64,000 nt of DNA from Lyngbya sp. HA4199-MV5 (lineage in GTDB: Bacteria; Cyanobacteriota; Cyanobacteriia; Leptolyngbyales; Leptolyngbyaceae), in the NCBI GenBank assembly GCA_019359375.1, contig JAHHHL010000027.1, forward strand, positions 22,235 to 86,234. Reading direction: 5' to 3'. Shown here one piece after another: positions 51,734 through 58,944 of the stretch. How positions within the stretch are numbered: position 1 is the first letter of the stretch; every line of letters begins with the position of its first letter. Under the pieces are notes generated by a model that was given only the letters and a program-made list of their open reading frames with translations, searched no databases and was not told where the DNA came from. The translations under genes and the position numbers were made by a program.

Positions 51734-53026
51734 ATGTCAAACGTACTAGAGCGAGCTGAGGCTGCATTTGAGCAAGGCAATTGGGGCTTGCTCCACCAGC
51801 ACCTACAGCAGTTATTGGTCGATCGCACCATCACAGACCTTCCTGATCGCACCGTCGATCGTGCCCTGGATCTGGCGATCGCTATCCTCGAAGCAGGCGA
51901 CTTTCAAGAGCGGTGGGATGTGGCGAAGTTGCTCCCTGCGTTTGGCGATCGGGCGATTGTTCCCCTCATTGACCTGATGCAGGATGATGACGCTGATCCT
52001 GATGCGCGTTGGTTTGCGGCACGGATGCTGGGCAGCTACGGTCAGCCCAACGTGATAACGGCATTGCTCGAACTATTACAAACCGCCGACAACGATGAAC
52101 TGAGGAGCATCGCGGCTGAAGCGTTAGCAACCATTGGCAGTCCGGTCATTGCAGCATTGACACCGATGTTGGCACAGGACAATACCCGCCTCTTTGCCGT
52201 GCGATCGCTAGCGATGATCCGGCGATCAGAAACGATCGATCCCCTTCTAACCGTGGTGGATGATCCCAATCCTACGGTACGGGCGATCGCGCTTGGCGCG
52301 CTGGGCAGCTTTCGTGATCCCCGCATCTTGCCTGTACTGGTAGACGCACTTCAAGATGTGGAAGCAATGGTCAGACAAGTTGCTGTTGAAGAACTGGGCT
52401 TTTGCACCGATCCAACGTTTCAGCTCGAATTAGTCCCACTATTGTTGGAGCGTCTTCACGATCGGGACTCATCCGTTTGTCAGAAAGCCGCACTCGCATT
52501 AGGGCGCTTAGGCATTGATGATGCAGCAGACCCACTTTTTGCCGTTCTAAAAGCACCGCAGAATCCAATGCCGTTGCAAACCGAAATTGTTTGGGCACTC
52601 CATCGCTTTGGCACGGTGAAGGCTCTGGACTATTTGCGTCGGGCGTTGCGGTTGTTCAACCAGCCAGCCTTGCTACCGCTCTATCACAGCACCCTCATCG
52701 CCATCGGTCGGTGGGAAACGTTGGATGATAAGCCTCAGGCGGCTCAAATTTTGATCGATGCTTTGGCAACCCCGCTGGTAATAGAGCAGACGACACTCAA
52801 GCAGGCGATCGCGAATGGTCTGGGCAATTTAGGACAACCAACCGCGATCGAACCCCTGATCCAGCTTTTGGCGGATGAAGAAATGAGTATACGGCTCCAT
52901 GCGATCGCCGCTCTCAAAGCTCTGGATGCATCCACTGCCCGCCAACGGCTTGAAGGTCTGGGCAGCCGTGCTGATGTGCCCGAAGCCCTCAAGCAGGGAG
53001 CCGCGATCGCCCTCCAGGAGTGGTAG
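51734..53026 (+). CDS. HEAT-repeat protein
   Basis: The 430-residue alpha-solenoid protein has about ten HEAT/PBS-lyase-like repeats (VPLIDLMQDDDADPDARWFA; ITALLELLQTADNDELRSIA; NPTVRAIALGALGSF). Similar proteins in cyanobacteria act as scaffolds or bilin lyase relatives, but no lyase-specific residues are recognised. It is soluble, without signal peptide. The start is ATG 51734; the upstream GCTGGGATGC gives a weak RBS. Its 5' end lies near the divergent lipoprotein gene. Confidence 0.88.
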   Translation: MSNVLERAEAAFEQGNWGLLHQHLQQLLVDRTITDLPDRTVDRALDLAIAILEAGDFQERWDVAKLLPAFGDRAIVPLIDLMQDDDADPDARWFAARMLGSYGQPNVITALLELLQTADNDELRSIAAEALATIGSPVIAALTPMLAQDNTRLFAVRSLAMIRRSETIDPLLTVVDDPNPTVRAIALGALGSFRDPRILPVLVDALQDVEAMVRQVAVEELGFCTDPTFQLELVPLLLERLHDRDSSVCQKAALALGRLGIDDAADPLFAVLKAPQNPMPLQTEIVWALHRFGTVKALDYLRRALRLFNQPALLPLYHSTLIAIGRWETLDDKPQAAQILIDALATPLVIEQTTLKQAIANGLGNLGQPTAIEPLIQLLADEEMSIRLHAIAALKALDASTARQRLEGLGSRADVPEALKQGAAIALQEW

Positions 53027-53209
53027 CCGTCTGTTACCTCTGGATCACTCCCCTAACAACCAACAACCAACCGTTAACAACTCCTTTCTCCCATACCCTT
53101 GCATGGACGCTATACAATGCGGCAAACTGACGCTAGTCGATGCACTGAGTGATGCCGCCCGTATCGATTTGCCTCTGGCACCCTGCTTACTCCTTCAAGA
53201 CGACGATTC

Positions 53210-54991
53210 ATGCCGCTGCCGAATACCCAACGCCGAACGAAGATTGTTGCCACCATTGGTCCCGCCACCAGTAGCCCGGAGGTTCTCCGTGATCTGATTG
53301 AGGCTGGTGCCACCACCTTACGCCTCAACTTCTCTCACGGAACGCATGAGGATCACCAGCGCAGTATTCGCCTGATCCGCCAAACCTCCTTTGAGTTGAA
53401 TCAGCCTGTGGGAATCTTGCAAGATTTGCAGGGTCCCAAAATTCGGCTAGGGCGGTTTGAGAACGGGTCGATTATTCTCAACAAAGGCGATCGCTTCACC
53501 CTCACCAGCAAGCTTCTAGAAGGCACCCAGACCATTAGCTCCATTACTTACGAACCGCTGGCAGACGAGGTGCCCGAAGGATCGGTCATTTCGCTGGATG
53601 ACGGCAAGGTGGAAATGTTTGTGGAAAAGGTCGATCGAGCCGCTCGCGAACTCCACTGCGTCACGGTGGTCGGCGGCGCACTCTCCAACAACAAGGGCGT
53701 GAATTTTCCCGGGGTGTACCTATCGATCAAGGCACTCACGGATAAAGATCGGAAAGACCTCACCTTTGGGCTGGATCAGGGTGTGGATTGGGTGGCGCTA
53801 AGCTTTGTTCGCAATCCGCAGGATGTGTTGGAAATCAAAGAACTGATTGCCAGCGCGGGTAAGAACGTTCCAGTGATTGTCAAGATTGAAAAGCACGAAG
53901 CGATCGAAGAAATGGAGTCCATTCTCTCCATTAGCGATGGGGTGATGGTGGCGCGGGGCGATTTGGGGGTAGAACTGCCCGCCGAAGATGTTCCTGTGCT
54001 GCAAAAGCGGCTCATCGCCACCGCAAATCGCATGGGTATTCCAGTCATCACGGCGACTCAGATGTTGGACAGCATGGTGCATAGCCCTCGCCCCACGCGT
54101 GCAGAAATTTCGGACGTGGCAAATGCCATCATCGACGGCACCGATGCGGTCATGCTCTCCAACGAAACGGCTGTGGGGAAGCATCCCGTTGAAGCGGTGG
54201 CAACAATGGCGCGCATTGCCGTGCGGATGGAGCAGGAACACTGGAAACAGACGATCGAAGACCGGGGGCGATCGATTCCCAATGCCATCAGCCACGCGGT
54301 AAGCCAGATTGCCGATCAGCTTGATGCCGCGGCGATTATGACCCTGACGAAAACCGGAGCCACCGCACGGAATGTCTCTAAGTTTCGCTCTACCAAGCCC
54401 ATTCTCGCCATTACGCCGCATGTGGATGTAGCGCGACAGCTTCAACTCGTATGGGGGGTCAAGCCGTTGCTGGTGCTCGATCTACCGTCTACAGGGCAAA
54501 CGTTTCACGCCGCACTCAACGTGGCACAGGAGAAAGAGCTTCTATGCGAGGGCGATCTGGTCGTGATGACGGCTGGCACGCTACAAGGAGTCTCTGGCTC
54601 GACCGATTTGATTAAGGTGGAAGTGGTGACCACCGTGCGCGGGAAGGGCGTTGGCATTGGTCAGGGCACAGTCAGCGGCAGGGCACGGGTGATTCACACC
54701 AGTGCCGATATCAATCACTTCAGCCCTGGTGAAATTTTGATTGCACAGCATACCGATGCTGAACTGATTGAAGCCATTCGCAAAGCAGCGGGCATTATTG
54801 CCGAAGAAGGAAGCTTGACCAGCCATGCGGCTGCGATCGGTCTGCGGCTGGGCATTCCGGCGATCGTCGGGGTGAAAAACGCCACCTCTGCCATTCGCAA
54901 TGGAGACATCATCACGCTGGACTTGCAGCGAGGTCTGGTCTACTCTGGAGCAGCGATTCCCAATCAGGCAGAGTTAGCCCTACCCGTATAA
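53210..54991 (+). CDS. pyk: pyruvate kinase with C-terminal PEP-utiliser domain
   Basis: The enzyme converts PEP and ADP to pyruvate and ATP. The 593-residue protein has the TIM-barrel core (TKIVATIGPATSS; TLRLNFSHGTHEDH; VIVKIEKHEAIEEM; GVMVARGDLGVELP; AEISDVANAIIDGTDAVMLS) and the effector-site C domain. It also has an extra PEP-utilising phosphohistidine-like domain (GSLTSHAAAIGLRLGIPAIVG near 540), as in Bacillus-type and cyanobacterial enzymes. The start is ATG 53210. It probably has its own promoter in the 183-base gap, which also contains ACAACCAACAACC units. Confidence 0.97.
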   Translation: MPLPNTQRRTKIVATIGPATSSPEVLRDLIEAGATTLRLNFSHGTHEDHQRSIRLIRQTSFELNQPVGILQDLQGPKIRLGRFENGSIILNKGDRFTLTSKLLEGTQTISSITYEPLADEVPEGSVISLDDGKVEMFVEKVDRAARELHCVTVVGGALSNNKGVNFPGVYLSIKALTDKDRKDLTFGLDQGVDWVALSFVRNPQDVLEIKELIASAGKNVPVIVKIEKHEAIEEMESILSISDGVMVARGDLGVELPAEDVPVLQKRLIATANRMGIPVITATQMLDSMVHSPRPTRAEISDVANAIIDGTDAVMLSNETAVGKHPVEAVATMARIAVRMEQEHWKQTIEDRGRSIPNAISHAVSQIADQLDAAAIMTLTKTGATARNVSKFRSTKPILAITPHVDVARQLQLVWGVKPLLVLDLPSTGQTFHAALNVAQEKELLCEGDLVVMTAGTLQGVSGSTDLIKVEVVTTVRGKGVGIGQGTVSGRARVIHTSADINHFSPGEILIAQHTDAELIEAIRKAAGIIAEEGSLTSHAAAIGLRLGIPAIVGVKNATSAIRNGDIITLDLQRGLVYSGAAIPNQAELALPV

Positions 54992-55063
54992 CCAGGTTGT
55001 TCTCAGCCGCTGCTGATCAAACTTCTCAGACATCCTCTAAAGTCTGTGTTGACGATAAATCAG

Positions 55064-55849
55064 CTACTCCATCATGATGGGCAACTGACGGGCAGTTACC
55101 AGTTGTGCCACCATTTCTGCGCGCGATGAAACCTCAAGTTTGCGAAACATGCGTTTCAATGCTTGCTTCACGGAGTTTTCAGTAATCCACAATTCCTTGC
55201 CAATCTCGGCATTTGTGCGCCCAAGAGCAACTAAGGCAGCAATTTGCAATTCACGGGCGGTAAGACGATCGGCTAAACGGTTCCAGGCTGACTCGGTTTG
55301 AACGGGCTGGTGCTGCAATCTTTCCAGGTTTTGCGGCAGGTTTTGTGGCAAGACCATGCCAGCCAGATGATCGGCTTGCATTGGTTGTACCCGCAGCCGC
55401 ACGGTTGAAACGCAGACCGATACGTGTAAGCAAATCGCGCTCAAATCAGTGAGATCTTGTGTCTTAAAGGCACCCATTGACTGCTCACGAGTGCAGCCGA
55501 TCGCTCCCACAAGCTGACCACGATCGATGATTGGTCCAGCCATGACGTGCCAGTGATCTGGACGGGGACACATCATTTTCCAGGTTCTTGGCGACATTAC
55601 CAGGGCTTCGTGAGCAGGTGCATGACGCTCGACTAAATAGCGCGCAATGGGATTACGTTCGATCGACAGTCCCATGTCTACTATTTTCTGAAGCTTCGGA
55701 TCATTCAACGGCAATTGATCGAAGAAAAAAATCGCCGATCGCGTTGCTCCAAAATAGGTGCCAATCTGGGGTGCAATATGCGATCGCAGCTCTTGTTCCC
55801 GTTGAGTTTGGTCAATGGCTTCCAGCAGAGGCTTCAAAGAACGTGTCAT
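55064..55849 (-). CDS. LuxR-type transcriptional regulator with GAF-like sensor
   Basis: The 261-residue regulator has an N-terminal GAF-like sensor (RSHIAPQIGTYFGATRSAIF; WHVMAGPIIDRGQLVGAIG) and a C-terminal LuxR helix-turn-helix (LTARELQIAALVALGRTNAE, then ENSVKQALKRMFRKLEVSSR). The ligand is unknown. It is divergent from the DUF6220-like and MAPEG genes, and might control them. Confidence 0.88.
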   Translation of the reverse strand: MTRSLKPLLEAIDQTQREQELRSHIAPQIGTYFGATRSAIFFFDQLPLNDPKLQKIVDMGLSIERNPIARYLVERHAPAHEALVMSPRTWKMMCPRPDHWHVMAGPIIDRGQLVGAIGCTREQSMGAFKTQDLTDLSAICLHVSVCVSTVRLRVQPMQADHLAGMVLPQNLPQNLERLQHQPVQTESAWNRLADRLTARELQIAALVALGRTNAEIGKELWITENSVKQALKRMFRKLEVSSRAEMVAQLVTARQLPIMME

Positions 55850-55936
55850 AAAAGATGCCCAGGTGTACCCGATCGAGGTCTAGGAGGATTGGCTGTCTCG
55901 ACTTACATTATCTCTAGTCTCAACAAACATTTGCAT

Positions 55937-56365
55937 ATGACCATCAATGTGGAAATCGATCGTAATGCCGCTCCCAGACGCTGGATGCTGGTGAGCTTTT
56001 ACGTAGCTTCAGTAGTGTTTAACCTCTGCTTAATTGCCCAATTGTTAACCGTTGGCATTGCCTATTTTGTTGATCCTGCCTGGTGGCAGGTGCATGTATG
56101 GCTCGTCCGAAGCTACAGCGGGCTGTCAATACTATTATTGATATGGTCATTCATCGCCGCCTACTCACCCCAAATTCAGCGTCTTACCATCAGTTTGGTC
56201 GTGCTGCTTGGCTTACAATTTTGCAGCATTCACCTTCAAACGCCGTTACATCTTAACGTTTTACATCCGTTGATTGGCTTTTCGCTCCTCTATATTTCTT
56301 CCAGCCTTGTTCATCGAGTCTGGCGCGAGCTATCACCCACTTCTGCCCAGGCTAAGCACGTTTAA
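55937..56365 (+). CDS. four-helix membrane protein, DUF6220-like
   Basis: This 142-residue membrane protein has four hydrophobic helices (WMLVSFYVASVVFNLCLIAQ; GLSILLLIWSFIAAY; LTISLVVLLGLQFCSI; LHPLIGFSLLYISSSL). The size, QLLTVGIAYF and LHPLIGF features suggest DUF6220, a family without a known role. ATG 55937 is chosen over a longer frame that overlaps the divergent regulator. The MAPEG gene starts 12 bases after its stop, so the two form an operon. Confidence 0.7.
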   Translation: MTINVEIDRNAAPRRWMLVSFYVASVVFNLCLIAQLLTVGIAYFVDPAWWQVHVWLVRSYSGLSILLLIWSFIAAYSPQIQRLTISLVVLLGLQFCSIHLQTPLHLNVLHPLIGFSLLYISSSLVHRVWRELSPTSAQAKHV

Positions 56366-56377
56366 GAGGTAGAAACG

Positions 56378-56806
56378 ATGTCGCAAAATGCAATCTTTGA
56401 ACCCTTCTTTGCAACAATCTTTTTAACTTTTGTTGTGTGGGTATACATGTATATTCGTCGCATCAGCTATATCAAAAGCCACAAGATTCGCCCACAAGAC
56501 CTGGCAGTACCAAAGGCATCAGTGCAAACCTGGCCATCTACGGTAGTCACTCCGTCTGATAATTTGAAGAATCTCTTTGAGATGCCCATCCTTTTCTATG
56601 CGCTGGTACTCTATCTTTTCATGACACAACAGGTCGATAGAATCTACGTCTATGCTGCATGGGTTTTTGTCATCTTCCGCACGTTGCATAGCATTGTTCA
56701 CTGCACGTTTAATTGCATCATGCTGCGGTTCTACCTTTACTTGGTTGCAACGATCACCGTGTGGTTTATCGCTATCCGCGCCGCTTTTGCTTACTGGAGT
56801 ACGTAA
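56378..56806 (+). CDS. MAPEG family membrane protein
   Basis: This 142-residue protein has four membrane helices of the MAPEG superfamily (glutathione/eicosanoid-metabolism-type enzymes). The diagnostic part is DNLKNLFEMPILFYALVLYL followed by FVIFRTLHSIVHCTFN. A glutathione-dependent transferase or peroxidase role is possible but not shown. GAGGTAGAAACG precedes the ATG. It is cotranscribed with the DUF6220-like gene. Confidence 0.88.
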   Translation: MSQNAIFEPFFATIFLTFVVWVYMYIRRISYIKSHKIRPQDLAVPKASVQTWPSTVVTPSDNLKNLFEMPILFYALVLYLFMTQQVDRIYVYAAWVFVIFRTLHSIVHCTFNCIMLRFYLYLVATITVWFIAIRAAFAYWST

Positions 56807-56911
56807 AATGCCGATGTAGCGTAAAAGCTTGAACGCAGCAGAATGATGAGCACTGCTGGTTTTACCAATCTGCCTTGAATTGTTGTAAACAATGACGTGC
56901 TGGGTGTGTCT

Positions 56912-58072
56912 TTAATGATCCCGGTCAGATTTTCGATCGCGCCCTTTTGATTCATGTTTTGGATGATGGCGTTCATCCGACTCTGAGTGCCGCTCTTTTT
57001 TAGCTTCAAACTTTCTGGCAACTTCGGGTTTAGGAGTATCAGGACGATCGCGTTTCGGTGGTTTTGAGAGTGAGCGATCGCGGTTGCCTCTTTCTGCGCG
57101 ATCGTCATCTGGTTGCTTCTGCTGACGATTCTCAAACTTGGTTTTTTGTAGTTTCTTATCTGCTTTGTCTGCCTTATCTGCTTTATCTAGAATTTGTTTT
57201 GCGCGTTTGACCTGCGTGCGATCGCCGTCTTGCTTCTTATCGTCTTGTTTCTTGTCGTCTTGCTTCTTGTGAGCCTGTTTTTTCACTGCTGCGGGTGCTT
57301 TGGGGAGGGGTTGTAGCGTTGCCTCTCCCGGTTTAATTTTTTCAATAATCGGCAATGTAGACATTTTTGCTTTTTTAAAGCTGCGTAACAGTGGGTCAGA
57401 CTGCCGTTTTTGCCGCCATTCTGCCCGACTCATGCGCCGTACCCGTTGACGAATTTGACGCACATCCCGATCGCCCGGTTTGATCCGCACCTCATCGGCT
57501 GTTTTAAGCAGCACCGCTTCGGTTTGCCCCGGCAGTCGCACAGCCACAGACCCTTCCCAGGCAAAAAACAGTACGCCTTCCTTAGGGTCTTGCGGAATTT
57601 TGACAAACACTGTTGTCCCACGAATGCCCGCGATCGCCACAGGAGTCACGATTTCGGTTGGTAGCTTTTTACCGGGTTGCACCCAGGTAATCATATCGCC
57701 TGATGTGAGATTGAGCCGATTGTCTGGTTTGAGCGTCAGCACCGCATCCCCAGCCAGTCGAAACGCCAAGCCATTGTTGAGATCAATCTGAGCCAGTGCT
57801 TTTCCCTGTGTCCGAATGGTTTCCCCAGTTTGCAGCCCCATACCTTCTTTCGCCGCTTGCTCTTGAGCCGCATTGAGTAGACGCACAAAAACGGGCAGGT
57901 TTTGGATTTCACTAATGGTGGCGATCGGGCTAGAGGCAACAGGCGTTGGAGAGGTCGTCGGTGAATTGAGCGCCGTTGAGGCAAGATCGGAGGCTGGACG
58001 AGAGCAGCCGATGAAGGCTCCTGCCAGTAGCGCTACGCCAACGCAATGCCTGTAGGTCAGTTTAATGATCAT
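56912..58072 (-). CDS. FecR-domain lipoprotein with a charged tail
   Basis: The 386-residue protein has a lipoprotein signal (CVGVALLAGAFIGCSRP) and a FecR domain at about 55-190 (QAAKEGMGLQTGETIRTQG; AVLTLKPDNRLNLTSGD; VTPVAIAGIRGTTVFVKIPQ). Such domains bind or sense envelope components. The C-terminal half is low complexity and strongly charged: repeated KKQDD and KAD units and an Arg/Asp/Glu/His-rich end. ATG 58070-58072 gives the signal peptide. No sigma/anti-sigma gene is adjacent, so a FecI-type role is unlikely. Confidence 0.85.
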   Translation of the reverse strand: MIIKLTYRHCVGVALLAGAFIGCSRPASDLASTALNSPTTSPTPVASSPIATISEIQNLPVFVRLLNAAQEQAAKEGMGLQTGETIRTQGKALAQIDLNNGLAFRLAGDAVLTLKPDNRLNLTSGDMITWVQPGKKLPTEIVTPVAIAGIRGTTVFVKIPQDPKEGVLFFAWEGSVAVRLPGQTEAVLLKTADEVRIKPGDRDVRQIRQRVRRMSRAEWRQKRQSDPLLRSFKKAKMSTLPIIEKIKPGEATLQPLPKAPAAVKKQAHKKQDDKKQDDKKQDGDRTQVKRAKQILDKADKADKADKKLQKTKFENRQQKQPDDDRAERGNRDRSLSKPPKRDRPDTPKPEVARKFEAKKERHSESDERHHPKHESKGRDRKSDRDH

Positions 58073-58213
58073 GCTGAAAGGATGTGGCAAAACGGCAGGT
58101 GAAAACAAGCATGGCACCCTTACACCTTACACTGCACACTTTACACCGCCAGGTAAAAGCATCAGCAAACCTGTAACTCTCAGGAACACGAATTTAATCA
58201 GGTGTAACTCTTT

Positions 58214-58245
58214 CTGTAGGGACGTTACATGTAACGTCTCTACAG
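58214..58245. repeat. 32-bp palindromic repeat
   Basis: CTGTAGGGACGTTACA is followed by TGTAACGTCTCTACAG, a 16+16 palindrome with one G-T mismatch. It is related to 51128-51157. AATCCACGATCC at 58269-58280 matches the inverted ends of the element at 42149-42295. The gap 58118-58356 has no gene. Confidence 0.85.
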
Positions 58246-58356
58246 ACGAGAAGTGGTTCAGGTTAATCAATCCACGATCCTCAGCAACCAAAGTGAGTCG
58301 CGATACCCGAATCTTTGGTTAAAACCTCCGAGGTTTGCGTCAGTTCCGAATCTGTT

Positions 58357-58812
58357 TTAGCGAGAAATCTTGCTCAATGTCAGCCAAGTGCAGGCGGCGA
58401 CGACTCCATCTACTACCAACCCTTGTCGTCGTTGAAACTGTTGCACAGCTACTTCTGTTTGATGGTCAAAGATGCCATTTAAGGCCACAGTTTGCCCGCT
58501 TGCTTGCAACGCTTTTTGAAGCAGAATGACGGACTGATCGGTACTACCCCGTTGCAGCACTGGCATCTCGATCGGGGCCCCGGCATAGAGCGATCGCCAC
58601 GTCAACGCATCCACAGTGCCCGTTTCTGGCAAAAAGACGCGTCGCTGAAACACTTTAACCGCCTGCTCAAGTTGCTCTCCAAAAATGCCATCAACAGCAC
58701 CCGCATACAAATTCCAATGGGCAAGCAGTTTCTGAATCTCAATAACCCGCACATCCGTTGAGCCAGTTTGTAGCAAGGGTTTATCCAACGATCGATCAAG
58801 GGTCACACACAT
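58357..58812 (-). CDS. peptidoglycan-binding-domain protein
   Basis: The protein of about 151 residues consists of two PG_binding_1 domains (VIEIQKLLAHWNLYAGAVDG, then FGEQLEQAVKVFQRR; VILLQKALQASGQTVALNG, then FDHQTEVAVQQFQRR). It has no catalytic domain and no clear signal peptide. It may be a wall-binding adaptor. The start is uncertain: ATG 58812 or GTG 58848. Confidence 0.85.
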   Translation of the reverse strand: MCVTLDRSLDKPLLQTGSTDVRVIEIQKLLAHWNLYAGAVDGIFGEQLEQAVKVFQRRVFLPETGTVDALTWRSLYAGAPIEMPVLQRGSTDQSVILLQKALQASGQTVALNGIFDHQTEVAVQQFQRRQGLVVDGVVAACTWLTLSKISR

Positions 58813-58944
58813 GACACAGCACTCAGTCTGGGAAAGAGGACAGATCACACAGTCTTTAGGACTATGGGATACCTACTAACGTACTGAGTCGCTGGTTGAT
58901 CGCCCTCATCACGCAGGCTCACCCAATGGGGTGAACACACAACA

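Noticed and set aside
51550..51852. N-terminal extension of the LTxxQ lipoprotein
   Set aside because: It overlaps the divergent HEAT gene and would bury the lipoprotein signal peptide.
53798..54445. 215-codon reverse ORF
   Set aside because: It lies antisense inside pyruvate kinase; its openness follows from the codon use of the real gene.
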